In this document: positions 44,484-53,335 of the stretch, in pieces | How the letters are laid out: every line of letters starts with the position of its first letter | Position numbering within the stretch: position 1 is the first letter of the stretch | Assembly: GCA_910587285.1 (NCBI GenBank) | Contig: CAJULM010000001.1 | Span: 133,431 to 197,430 of the forward strand | Origin: an uncultured Oscillospiraceae bacterium | Lineage (GTDB): Bacteria > Bacillota > Clostridia > Oscillospirales > Oscillospiraceae | Length of the DNA: 64,000 nt | Reading direction: 5' to 3' | Notes under the pieces: generated by a model | Database searches by the model: none | The model's input: only the letters and a program-made list of their open reading frames with translations | Told to the model about the DNA's origin: nothing | Position numbers and translations under genes: made by a program

Positions 44484-44749
44484 ATGGGGGAATGGCCTCA
44501 ACCTATTGGAGAAAATAAGGGCGCAGCGTTGCCGCATGGCTTAACACAAATTTCTCTACACCTGTTTTTGTGCAAACGGAGTACGATTCCTCCCGTCCCA
44601 ATTTTCTGCCCGCACAGCATCCCCAAGCCAGTCTTTTTTCTCACGGATTGCCTACTTACTGCCCCACGAAATACAAGCGGCCCCGCGCAAATTTTGCGCC
44701 GCTGTAAACAAAAAGAGCAGGAAAACTCTACCGGCCTTTCGATAAGCAA

Positions 44750-44777
44750 CAGCCGGGCCCCTTACGGAGCCCGGCTG
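44750..44777 (-). terminator. Terminator after the GH3 gene
   Basis: CAGCCGGGC (44750-44758) / GCCCGGCTG (44769-44777) hairpin, 10-nt loop, with a weak T-rich stretch on the minus strand. About 65 bp downstream of the GH3 stop. Confidence 0.7.
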
Positions 44778-44841
44778 CCGCTGAATGAGGATGATAGAAT
44801 CACCGGCATTCCGGCGTTCTTTTCGTATGTCTCAGATGCGG

Positions 44842-47800
44842 TCAGTTCCCGGCCTTCTCTTTCTTCCACCGCCGCACGATGGCAATCGTGCCCCACACAA
44901 TCAGGCCCACAGCCACCACCGCCTCACCGATGAGGATAAAGTAATAGTTGGCAAAGGGCAGCTCACCCACAGAGGTACCGTGAACAATACCGTTCATGGC
45001 GTTGGAGTTTACTGTGGTATACAGGATGTGCTTAATGGCCTGACGGGCAAAGTACTGGGAGGCGGGGTTGCTCACGTCAATGGGCGCGTCCACCTCAAAG
45101 CCCGTCAGCTTCAGATCGCCCCCAGCCCGGACGCACTGCTCGGTGTCCATGACACCGCCTCCATCATAGTCGGTGATGACGGTGCCGTCAAAGCCCCACT
45201 CGTTGCGCAGCACCCCGGTGAGCAGGTTATAGTTGCCCCCTGCCCAAGTACAGCCGATGCGGTTGAAGGAGGACATGACCGCCATGACAGCGGGAATCTC
45301 CACCTCTTTTTCGGTGTAAGACCCAGAGCCAGCGTCATACTCCTGAACCTTGATGGGGGTGGTGCCACGCTCCTCAATGCAGGTCTGGAAGGGCTTGAGG
45401 TAGATCTCCCGAATGGCCTGCTCATTGGCAAAGGTAGCCACGTGGCTGCGGTGATCCTCCTGGTCATTGAGGGCAAAGTGCTTGATGTAGGCGTATACGC
45501 CCTTTTCAGAGCAGGCCACCGACGCCTCCCGGGCAAATTCGCCGGACATAAAGCCATCCTCGGAGTAGTACTCAAAGTTTCGTCCGGCAAACGGTGTGCG
45601 GTGGATGTTCATGGCGGGGGCATACCAGCCGGTGATGAGACCCACATACTGGTGACTGCCCCAGTTGCCGTCGGCGGCCAGGGCATCTTCGCCCACGTAG
45701 TAGCCGTGGAGATAGGAATACTGCCGATCCCAGCTGGCGGCCAGGTTGGTGGCGCAGGGATAGGTGATGGAATAGGGCTCGTGGGTGATGCCGCCCTCGT
45801 TCAGCCCGGAGGGGCCGTCGTAGTCGATGGCCCGGGGCTTGGCGATGTTGGCAGAGCCCAGGGTCTGATAGCCGCCATTGCGGATGATGGCCTCCAGCTC
45901 GCTGGCATCCATCTGGTCGATGAGGGCGTCCCAGCCGCCCTCGGCCTCCACCTCGTCAAAGTCCCGGCCCCGGAAATCGATGAGCTCCAGATCGCCCTTT
46001 TTCCCGTACTGGCCCGCCATGGCGGCGGCCTCCTCCTCGGTCATGGGGTTCATGGACGCGCCCACGCCCTTGGCTTTGATGGCGTCCCGAATGGCATCGG
46101 ATACCTCCACTTCCCAGGTATAGCCGTTCTTTTCACTGAACGGACTCTGCCGCCGGCTGTCCTGATCGCCGTGGGTCTGGGGGAAGGTGCCAGTCCAATC
46201 CTGCCGGGTGAGGTATTGGTCCCTTGGGGTAAGTTCGTCGTACACCGCATGGTCAAACTGGTTGGTCACGTCCACACCGGTGAGGGACTTGGCGTAGGTC
46301 ACGTTATCTACCCCGCCATTGCCGCTGTAGTCGTAGCTCCACTTGTCCACAAAGGACGCGTCCGCCCCGCCGAACAGGGGCTCAATGTTCTGCCCATTGT
46401 AAGCCAGGAAATTGTCGGCGGCGGCATGGGCGTTCTCCGCCGCGGTGAGCAGGTAGTCCCCCGCCTCTAAGATGTAGGTTTTGGCATTCACATCGTCGTA
46501 GGAGATGAAATCCTTCCGGTTGACAGTGACCGTGACGATTTCGGTATCGCCGGGCTGAAGCTCCCCGGTCTTTTCAAAACCCACCAGGGTGACGGCGGAC
46601 TTTTCGATGTGGTTGGTCCTGTCGTAATCCGTGTAGGGCGCATTGAGGTAGACCTGCACCACGTCCCGGCCCGCCGCAGCGCCGGTGTTCTTCACGGTCA
46701 CACTGATTTCAATATTGCCGTCGGCGTCCATCTGGCCCATCCTAAAATCAGACCACTCAAAGGTAGTGTAGGAGATGCCGTAGCCGAAGGGGTACTGCAC
46801 CGCGGCGGCATAGTCGTAGTCCCCGGCATTGCCCTGGTTCAAAGCCTTGTCGAAGTAGCGGGTCTCATAGTATTTATAGCCCACATAGATGCCTTCGTCG
46901 TAGAACACGGCGGCCTCCACGTCCTGCCCGCCGTTAACCAGCATCATATCCCCCATGTTCTGCATGGCGGGGGAAGAGAAGGCGTCGTAGGCGAAGGTGT
47001 CCACCAGATGGCCGGAGGGGTTCACCGCCCCGCTGAGCACGTCGGCGATGGAGCGGCAGGTGTCGCCCCCGGCACCGGGGGCCCACAGCACCGCGCTGAT
47101 ACTGGGGTAGTCGGCCACCCAGCCCAGCTCGAAGGCGTTATTCGTGTTGACCACCAGGATTACGTTGTCAAAGGTGTCGTTCAGGTACTGGATGACCTCC
47201 AGCTCCACGGAGTTAGGCTCCAGATAGTGCTTCTCCTTGTCCTCGGCCACATTGGTCCACTCGCCCATATAGCGGCCCAGATCCCGGCCCTCGCCGCCGG
47301 TGCGGGCCAGGAAGAACACGGGGATGGTGCCCTCCGCCTCGCTCTTGGCGCTGTCGGGGATGGCGGAGACGGGGGCCTCACGGATAGTCCAGTCCTCCGC
47401 ACCGCCGTACATAATGGAACCGCCGCCCCGGGTGTATGTGCCGTGGTTATCGCTGTAGAACTTCCACAGCGCCTCGTTGACAGCAAAGCCCTGCTCGGTG
47501 AGGGCGGTGCGCATATCGCTGGAGATGGTGGACACGCCGGAGCCGGTGCCGCCCGCCAGCAGGTCCACCGACGAGGAGGAAAACAGGCTCAGCTTGGAGC
47601 CCGCCGCCACGGGCAGGCCCCTGCCGTCCTCCGCCCGGTTGTAGAGGAGCACAAAGCCCTCCGCCCCCGCCTTGCGGGCGTAGGCCTGCTCGGCGGCCTG
47701 GAGCTCTTTAGAATCGGTGATGTCCCGGGTGTAGTAGGCCGCGTCAACGCCGTGATCCGGGCCGCCGCCGCTGAAATCCGTCTCTCCGAAGATGTCCCGG

Positions 47801-47937
47801 AGCACCAGGTCAAACCTGGAGGTGGTCACCACGGACAGCACGATGGAGAATGCCAGAAGAACCGCCAGAAGGGGCGCGACAATGGCGGTAAACGCCTTCG
47901 CGCTCAGCTTTTTCTTGTTGCCTTTTTCCTTTGCCAC
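44842..47937 (-). CDS. Membrane-anchored GH3 beta-glucosidase with permuted domain order
   Basis: 1031-aa enzyme from GTG 47937 (AGGAGG seven bases upstream). Order: N-terminal helix (about 14-38), a GH3 C-terminal-type alpha/beta domain (about 60-330), fibronectin-III-like domain (about 395-480), then the GH3 N-terminal barrel (about 600-960), and a C-terminal membrane helix (FILIGEAVVAVGLIVWGTIAIV) with basic tail. The barrel holds FAGRNFEYYSEDG, the YIKHFALNDQE motif and the presumed nucleophile Asp in GFDGTVITDYDGGG. Usual GH3 enzymes have the barrel first, so the domains are circularly permuted, a layout known from some clostridia. It probably trims beta-glucans at the cell surface. Last gene of the GH16-GT2-GH3 operon. 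Confidence 0.88.
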   Translation of the reverse strand: MAKEKGNKKKLSAKAFTAIVAPLLAVLLAFSIVLSVVTTSRFDLVLRDIFGETDFSGGGPDHGVDAAYYTRDITDSKELQAAEQAYARKAGAEGFVLLYNRAEDGRGLPVAAGSKLSLFSSSSVDLLAGGTGSGVSTISSDMRTALTEQGFAVNEALWKFYSDNHGTYTRGGGSIMYGGAEDWTIREAPVSAIPDSAKSEAEGTIPVFFLARTGGEGRDLGRYMGEWTNVAEDKEKHYLEPNSVELEVIQYLNDTFDNVILVVNTNNAFELGWVADYPSISAVLWAPGAGGDTCRSIADVLSGAVNPSGHLVDTFAYDAFSSPAMQNMGDMMLVNGGQDVEAAVFYDEGIYVGYKYYETRYFDKALNQGNAGDYDYAAAVQYPFGYGISYTTFEWSDFRMGQMDADGNIEISVTVKNTGAAAGRDVVQVYLNAPYTDYDRTNHIEKSAVTLVGFEKTGELQPGDTEIVTVTVNRKDFISYDDVNAKTYILEAGDYLLTAAENAHAAADNFLAYNGQNIEPLFGGADASFVDKWSYDYSGNGGVDNVTYAKSLTGVDVTNQFDHAVYDELTPRDQYLTRQDWTGTFPQTHGDQDSRRQSPFSEKNGYTWEVEVSDAIRDAIKAKGVGASMNPMTEEEAAAMAGQYGKKGDLELIDFRGRDFDEVEAEGGWDALIDQMDASELEAIIRNGGYQTLGSANIAKPRAIDYDGPSGLNEGGITHEPYSITYPCATNLAASWDRQYSYLHGYYVGEDALAADGNWGSHQYVGLITGWYAPAMNIHRTPFAGRNFEYYSEDGFMSGEFAREASVACSEKGVYAYIKHFALNDQEDHRSHVATFANEQAIREIYLKPFQTCIEERGTTPIKVQEYDAGSGSYTEKEVEIPAVMAVMSSFNRIGCTWAGGNYNLLTGVLRNEWGFDGTVITDYDGGGVMDTEQCVRAGGDLKLTGFEVDAPIDVSNPASQYFARQAIKHILYTTVNSNAMNGIVHGTSVGELPFANYYFILIGEAVVAVGLIVWGTIAIVRRWKKEKAGN

Positions 47938-47953
47938 AGGGAACCCTCCTAAA

Positions 47954-49279
47954 TCATGATTTTGTTGGGATTTCACCAATAGACGCCGCCGGGGTCTGTT
48001 CCAGAGCCGGAGCGCCCACATGGGGGATGACCTTCCACTCCAGGTCCTGGAGAAACAGCGCGGCCACGTCCAAAAATACGTTCACCAGCAGGAATAGGGG
48101 CCACAGGGCTGCCGCTGCCGCCAGCGTTCCCTTTCCCACATCCCGGATGCGCGCCCGCTCCAAAAAAACCAGCAGCACCGCGCCCAGCACGGTGAGCCCA
48201 TAGGACAGCGCAAACAGCGCCAGGGAGATCAGCCCGTAGACCCGCCAGACCCGCCCCGCATCGTACCCGAAGAGAGGACACAGCGCAATACCCCCCAGTT
48301 GGAGCAGCAGCAGGGCCACGCTGATCACGCCCAGAGGCAGAATGCTGGCGGAGATATCAAACACGGAAAACCGGCCCTTTCTGTCCAGACCGTTTTCCCT
48401 TGAAAACAGGCTTTTCATCAGCGCCCGGAACCGGGTGAAAAAGACGATCATGTGCCCTCGGGCCCAACGCAGACGCTGGCGGAGCATTACTTTCATCGTG
48501 AGGGGCTGCTCGTCGAAGAACTCCGCCTCGTCGCAGTAGAGCACTTTACTCCCCCGGGCCAGCTGGTCGGCGGTGAACTCCCAGTCCTCAGTGAGGGTGA
48601 CGTACTCCCAGCCGTGTTCCACCAGCCGGGGCGGGAACAGATATCCGGTGCCTGATACCCGGGTGCTGCACCCGCACACCGTGCGCCCCCGGGCCTCAAA
48701 GCGGCAGGCGGAGATGAAGTAGATACCGTACAGGCAGGACATATAGTTGCTGCCGAAGTTGCGGGAATTGCGGTAGGAAGTGATGACGTGTTCCCCGCCC
48801 GTGGCCACAAAGGCGTCGTTCATTTTGGAGAGGTAATCAGGAGCAAGAACGTTGTCGGCGTTGATGATGAAAAAGCCGTCAATCCCCGCGTCTCCCCACT
48901 CGGCGTTAATCCGGTCGAACAGATAGCGGTAGGCATAGCCCGCCGTGCGTTCCGCCGGGTTGTCATACTCATAGACGTTGGCCCCGTGCGCCCGGGCGAT
49001 CTGAGCGGTGTGGTCGGTACAGTTGTGGGCCACAACAAACACCACCAGTTTTTCCTGCGGGTAATCGCAAGCCCGGATGCTGTCCAGCAGGGAGCCGATC
49101 ACCGCCTCCTCGTTACGGGCGGCAATGACAATGCCATACTTCAGCAAGCGGTCCGTCTTGGGATAGGTCGTTCGCTTGAACACGCCAATCAGGGCAAATA
49201 CGCCGTAATGGAACAGCAGGAGAAAGAAACAGCACCAGATGGAAACAAAAATAATGGCAAGAGCTGTCAGATATCCCAT
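47954..49279 (-). CDS. Processive family 2 glycosyltransferase (polysaccharide synthase-like)
   Basis: 441-aa membrane glycosyltransferase. N-terminal helix (6-33), GT-A domain with the donor/metal motif INADN (Asp142), acceptor-side TED (Asp232) and QRLRW (268-272), then three to four C-terminal helices. The D, DxD, TED and Q(R)xRW set is that of processive beta-glycan synthases such as NodC, hyaluronan and cellulose or mixed-linkage glucan synthases. Flanked in one operon by a GH16 endoglucanase and a GH3 beta-glucosidase, it may make a beta-glucan capsule or exopolysaccharide. Product is not decided by sequence. Confidence 0.85.
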   Translation of the reverse strand: MGYLTALAIIFVSIWCCFFLLLFHYGVFALIGVFKRTTYPKTDRLLKYGIVIAARNEEAVIGSLLDSIRACDYPQEKLVVFVVAHNCTDHTAQIARAHGANVYEYDNPAERTAGYAYRYLFDRINAEWGDAGIDGFFIINADNVLAPDYLSKMNDAFVATGGEHVITSYRNSRNFGSNYMSCLYGIYFISACRFEARGRTVCGCSTRVSGTGYLFPPRLVEHGWEYVTLTEDWEFTADQLARGSKVLYCDEAEFFDEQPLTMKVMLRQRLRWARGHMIVFFTRFRALMKSLFSRENGLDRKGRFSVFDISASILPLGVISVALLLLQLGGIALCPLFGYDAGRVWRVYGLISLALFALSYGLTVLGAVLLVFLERARIRDVGKGTLAAAAALWPLFLLVNVFLDVAALFLQDLEWKVIPHVGAPALEQTPAASIGEIPTKS

Positions 49280-49303
49280 ATCATTCTACACTCATTCAAT
49301 CCG

Positions 49304-49340
49304 TCTGTGTGCCCCGCCCCAAAGGGGCGGGGCACACAGA
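49304..49340 (-). terminator. Very strong intercistronic hairpin between GH16 and GT2 genes
   Basis: Perfect 17-bp GC-rich stem (TCTGTGTGCCCCGCCCC and its complement) with an AAA loop. No U-tract follows on the minus strand, so it more likely protects the GH16 message or attenuates read-through than ends transcription fully. Confidence 0.65.
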
Positions 49341-49350
49341 CCGCAGACTG

Positions 49351-50910
49351 TCAGCCGCCCAGGCTGACGCCGGTGGCCGTGGTCTTGATCCACTGGTAGT
49401 CGGCGGTGGCGTCGCTGAGCTCATATTTGCCCATCCAGCCCTCCGCGTCGGGGGTACCACACCAGTAGTTCATCAAAATGCGTCCGGGGGTGGAGGGCAG
49501 CGGGGTTTCCTCGCTGGCTTCCACCGTGTACACGTCCTTGCCGTCCACGGTCCAGGTGATGGAATCCTCCGCCCAGCGGAAGCCATATTCGTGGAACTCC
49601 TCGGAGGCGTCGAAGCCCAGGTCGTACCAATACTCGTGACCGCCCTGGCCGTCCACAAAGTAGTTGAACTGGACGCCGGTGGTGTCCTTGCCTAAGAACT
49701 CAATGTCGATCTCATCCCAGGGGTTGGGGTTGCCGTCCAGGCCGATGTCGTAATTGCCGGTGCAGGTGAAGAAGGTGCTGGCGGTGCCCTCCGCCTTGGA
49801 GGGCTTCATGCTGACGGAGTACTCGCCGTATCCATAATGCTGGGCCGTGCGGGCCTCGCCGCCAAAGTAGCCCTGTTCCACCTCTCCCTTGGCATCGGCG
49901 ATGCCAAGGTGGAGCTGGCCGTCGGAATAAGTAACCATGTCGCCCTTCCACCACACGTTAAACACGCTGCCGTTGGACCAGCCGTCGGAGGCAAAGACGC
50001 TGCCGTCCGCCGCCGCGCCGTTGGCAAAGCTCACGTCCAGGCCGTCCATGGTGCCGTCCTCATTCCCGCCCTCGGTGGGAACCAGCTCGCGGCCTGTGGC
50101 GGAAGTCTTTACCCACTGGTAATCGGCGGTGGCGTCGGAAAGCTCATATTTGCCCATCCAGCCCTCGGCGTCGGGGGTACCGCACCAGTGGTTCATCAGA
50201 ATGCGGCCCGGGGTGGAGGGCAGCGGGTTATCCGCGCTGGCATTCACCGTGTAAACAGCCTCGCCGTCCACATACCAGGTGATCGCGTCCTCACTCCAGC
50301 GGAAGCCGTACTCGTGGAACTCCTCGGAGGCGTCAAAGCCCAAGTCGTACCAGTACTCGTGGCCGCCCTGGCCGTCCACAAAATAGTTGAACTGAACCCC
50401 GGTGGTGTCCTTGCCCAAAAACTCAATGTCGATTTCGTCCCAGGGATTGGGGTTGCCCTCCGCGTTGATGTCGTAGGGACCGGTGCAGGTGAAGAAGGTG
50501 CTGGCGGTGCCCTCCGCCTTGGACGGCTTCATCTTTACGATGTAGTCGCCATAGCCGTAGTACAGCCCCGTGCGGGCCTCGCCGCCATAGTAGCCCTGTT
50601 CCACCTCTCCCTTGGCGTCGGCGATTCCCAGGTGGAGCTGGCCGTCGGAATAAGTAACCATATCGCCCTTCCACCACACGTTAAACACGCTGCCGTTGGA
50701 CCAGCCGTCGGAGGCAAAGACACTGCCGTCCGCCGCCGGGCCGTTGGCAAAGTCGGCCAGCATAACGGCCTCAAAGGGGGCCGACGAAGCGCCGGGGGAG
50801 GTGGGGTTGGGGGTGGGGGCGCTGCTGGGCTGATTGCCGGTGGGGGTGCAGGCCGCCAGCGCTGCGGCCATGGTCAAGGCCAGCAGCATTGCAAGAATCT
50901 TCTTTTTCAT
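49351..50910 (-). CDS. Lipoprotein with two tandem GH16 (lichenase/laminarinase-type) domains
   Basis: 519-aa surface lipoprotein: lipobox LAAC with Cys21, Pro/Ser linker, then two GH16 jelly-roll domains of about 215 residues with a 241-residue period. Each has the retaining catalytic motif DEIDIEFLG (about 157-165 and 398-406; both Glu intact), with GYGDYIVKMKPS / GYGEYSVSMKPS before and PGRILMNHWCG / PGRILMNYWCG after. The DNA repeat (period 723 bp) is very similar, so the duplication is recent. It cleaves beta-1,3-1,4- or beta-1,3-glucan outside the cell. First gene of the operon with the GT2 synthase and GH3 enzyme. Confidence 0.92.
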   Translation of the reverse strand: MKKKILAMLLALTMAAALAACTPTGNQPSSAPTPNPTSPGASSAPFEAVMLADFANGPAADGSVFASDGWSNGSVFNVWWKGDMVTYSDGQLHLGIADAKGEVEQGYYGGEARTGLYYGYGDYIVKMKPSKAEGTASTFFTCTGPYDINAEGNPNPWDEIDIEFLGKDTTGVQFNYFVDGQGGHEYWYDLGFDASEEFHEYGFRWSEDAITWYVDGEAVYTVNASADNPLPSTPGRILMNHWCGTPDAEGWMGKYELSDATADYQWVKTSATGRELVPTEGGNEDGTMDGLDVSFANGAAADGSVFASDGWSNGSVFNVWWKGDMVTYSDGQLHLGIADAKGEVEQGYFGGEARTAQHYGYGEYSVSMKPSKAEGTASTFFTCTGNYDIGLDGNPNPWDEIDIEFLGKDTTGVQFNYFVDGQGGHEYWYDLGFDASEEFHEYGFRWAEDSITWTVDGKDVYTVEASEETPLPSTPGRILMNYWCGTPDAEGWMGKYELSDATADYQWIKTTATGVSLGG

Positions 50911-51060
50911 CGCTCGTTTCTCCTTCTCACTTTTTATTCACAGCGCGTCGCCGCGCTTTGTGACCGTATGCTCAAACCGGACGTACCCGGCCTGGATTTT
51001 TACGTATGCTACAAAGGATTCACGCCGCGCATTGCTCTTTCTGGCAATAATATAATAAAG

Positions 51061-51087
51061 GGAACGCCCGCTGGCAACGGGCGTTCC
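51061..51087 (-). terminator. Terminator of the GHKL/LytTR operon
   Basis: GGAACGCCCG / CGGGCGTTCC with 7-nt loop, then TTTATTATATTATT on the minus strand. It separates the sensor operon from the GH16 gene. Confidence 0.85.
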
Positions 51088-51160
51088 TTAAACTGCACAA
51101 TTTTTACTTACTTTGCAGCCCGGTCACAAGCACGGAGCAATTTTCTTCCAAATTGTTCTT

Positions 51161-52525
51161 TTATGTGGCAAGACTGAACAAAATATTCAGGTGGAAAATC
51201 CCGTCCGCCACATAGGCCGTCAGTTCCCCCTCATATTTGTGGACGATCATCCGAATGCTCCGCATCCCGAACCCGTGGTAGTTTCGGTCCGCCTTGGTGG
51301 TGACGGGCAGGCCGCCCTCAAAAGCGCGCTCCCCGTCAAAGTAGTTGTCCGACTGGATCACGAGCATATTGCCCCGGGCCTTCACCACCAGGTTTATGAC
51401 CCGCCTCTGCTCCTCCTCAATGGCTTTGACCGCTTCCAGGGCGTTGTCGATGATGTTGCCGAACAGGCAGTACAGGTCGCCGTCGTCCATAAAGGTAAGC
51501 CTGGCCCCGTCCGCCATGCAGGAAAACGTGATGCCGTTCTGTTCGCAGTAAAGGCTTTTTTCCGTCAGCAGGACGTCTAAAAACTGGTTGCCCGTCTCCA
51601 CCTTGGCGTCGTAGATGGAAATGCTTTTTTGGAGGTCGGCCACTGCCTCAGGCCGCACCTGTTCCCCCTGGACCGCCAGGGCTCCCAGCTTATAGCGGAT
51701 GTCATGGCACTTCACATTGATCAAGTCGATGGTGTCCCGGGAGATCTCGTATTGCAGCTCGCTTTGGTGGACGGCGTGCTGGAGGTACTCCACTTCCTGC
51801 TGAAGCTCCCTCCGCTCTACGGTTCTGGAGGTGAGAATCAGTGCGATGGCGCAGCACATCACCGAAAACAGGTTGCCTGACTGCCGCAGGAGGAAGTACG
51901 CCGGGATCTCAAACCGGTTTTCCCGGCCCACGCTCAGCTGGGCAAAATAGACGTCCTCCACCGAGCACAGGATCACGGTGATGCTCAGCACCAGGACGGC
52001 AATGGCAAACATTTGGTAATTCAGCCGCCCGCCGGACATATGCCGAAGCAGGGGGCGGATAAATACCAGATAGACCGCTGCCACCGCCAGGGCGAAAAAG
52101 CTGTAGTACATTAAGCGGTAGTAAAGGTCAAACCGCTGACCCCAGCCGTTATACCAGCCCAGCGCCTCTCCGCCGCACCACAGGGTCAGATACAGCTTAT
52201 AGCACAGGTTTTGAGCTGCGTAGGCCACATTACAGCAGAATAAAACGGTGGAGAAGGACTCGTCAAAGCACAGCCGCACATGGGCTGCGGTAACGGCAAA
52301 CAAGAGGATGTAAATGCCGATCCGCCCAAGGGCCGTATCCCCAAAGGAGCGGTAGAAGAAGGTCGCGCCATAGGCCAGCACCAAAACAGCACCGGCTCCG
52401 GCCAAAGTCCGTATCCAGAATCGGGGGGCCCGGTTCAGCTTTCGCGTGGTAAGGGCGTAGAACACATACAGCTCAAACAGGAATTCCAGGATGATTTTTT
52501 GGTAGATCACGTTGACCTCAGCCAT
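51161..52525 (-). CDS. GHKL-type sensor histidine kinase (AgrC-like)
   Basis: 454-aa sensor with six to seven membrane helices in residues 1-230 and a cytoplasmic GHKL module. The phospho-His is in VKCHDIRYKLGAL near residue 273, followed by N box LFGNIIDNALEAV and G box GFGMRSIRMIV. ATG 52525 with AGGAGG eight bases upstream is chosen. It overlaps the LytTR regulator by 8 bp. The architecture is that of peptide-sensing AgrC relatives, but no AgrB/AgrD-type genes are seen nearby. Confidence 0.88.
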   Translation of the reverse strand: MAEVNVIYQKIILEFLFELYVFYALTTRKLNRAPRFWIRTLAGAGAVLVLAYGATFFYRSFGDTALGRIGIYILLFAVTAAHVRLCFDESFSTVLFCCNVAYAAQNLCYKLYLTLWCGGEALGWYNGWGQRFDLYYRLMYYSFFALAVAAVYLVFIRPLLRHMSGGRLNYQMFAIAVLVLSITVILCSVEDVYFAQLSVGRENRFEIPAYFLLRQSGNLFSVMCCAIALILTSRTVERRELQQEVEYLQHAVHQSELQYEISRDTIDLINVKCHDIRYKLGALAVQGEQVRPEAVADLQKSISIYDAKVETGNQFLDVLLTEKSLYCEQNGITFSCMADGARLTFMDDGDLYCLFGNIIDNALEAVKAIEEEQRRVINLVVKARGNMLVIQSDNYFDGERAFEGGLPVTTKADRNYHGFGMRSIRMIVHKYEGELTAYVADGIFHLNILFSLAT

Positions 52526-53240
52526 GGTTCCCACCTCCTGCCCCGGCGTACCAGTTGGTCAGCCCCTCCATAAACGCGGCCCGCCTGGGGCGGCTGATCT
52601 GGAGGGTGCGGTCCCCCACCTGCACCTCGGCCCCCTTTACACGCACGATAAACTTTGGATTGACCAGGTAGCAGGTGTTGCAGCGCAGAAATCCGTAGGA
52701 ACCCAGCTCCTGCTCCACAGTAGACAGCACACCGGTCATCTCGATCACATCGTCGATCAGGTGGTAGTGGAGCCGGTGCTTGATAATCTCCACATACATC
52801 AGCTTGTCCGTGGAGATGCGGCACAGCCCGCCTGGGGCGTTCACCGTAAAGCTGCGCTCCTCGTTCATCAGGTAGATATCCAGTGCCTTTTTGAATTTCA
52901 GGGAAAAATCGTAGTAGCTCACCGGCTTGAGCAAAAAGCTCACCGCGTCCACCTCGTAGCCCCTCAGGGCGTACTGCACCAGGTTTGTGATGAAAATGAT
53001 AGACACGTTTTTGTCATACCGGCGCAGCTCCACAGCGGTGTCCATGCCGTTTTTCCGCGGCATCTGAATATCCAGAAACGCCACCGCGTAAACGGACTTA
53101 TAGTTTTGAAGGAACTCCTCACCGTCATAAAACCGGGTAATATTGAATTGCTGGCCGAACTCGGCGGCATACCGCTGTATGTATGCCGTCAGGCGTTCAG
53201 CGGCGGCATTTTCGTCCTCCACAATGGCAACGTTCTTCAC
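52518..53240 (-). CDS. LytTR-family response regulator (AgrA-like)
   Basis: 240-aa regulator: receiver with Asp57 in AFLDIQMPRKNG and ITNLVQYALRGYEVDAVSFLLKPV, and a C-terminal LytTR DNA-binding domain (KLMYVEIIKHRLHYHL ... FLRCNTCYLVNPKFI). GTG 53240, with an AAGGGGGG site, is the likely start. Paired with the GHKL sensor. The adjacent GH16-GT2-GH3 operon is its most likely target. The gene ends up only about 95 bp from the degraded mobilizable element. Confidence 0.9.
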   Translation of the reverse strand: MKNVAIVEDENAAAERLTAYIQRYAAEFGQQFNITRFYDGEEFLQNYKSVYAVAFLDIQMPRKNGMDTAVELRRYDKNVSIIFITNLVQYALRGYEVDAVSFLLKPVSYYDFSLKFKKALDIYLMNEERSFTVNAPGGLCRISTDKLMYVEIIKHRLHYHLIDDVIEMTGVLSTVEQELGSYGFLRCNTCYLVNPKFIVRVKGAEVQVGDRTLQISRPRRAAFMEGLTNWYAGAGGGNHG

Positions 53241-53335
53241 TCCTTGTCCCCCCCTTATCGTTTCCCATATTTCTCCCGCAAACTCTGATGCCCTTTTTGA
53301 TCCCCCTGCCGCAGATCGTCCGCCGTATACAAATC

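Larger units (their letters stand above)
44350..44841. other. Intergenic region right of att core 1
   Basis: About 490 bp without a credible gene. It holds a 9-bp hairpin (GGAGGCAAT/ATTGCCTCC, about 44413-44445), the TGTGGGTC direct repeat at 44464-44483, and the terminator at 44750-44777. The piece 44500-44740 shows nothing recognisable. Confidence 0.6.

Noticed and set aside
49304..49340. Canonical rho-independent terminator in the glucan operon
   Set aside because: The stem is very strong, but no U-tract follows and the GT2 gene directly downstream shares strand and theme, so it is listed as an intercistronic hairpin.
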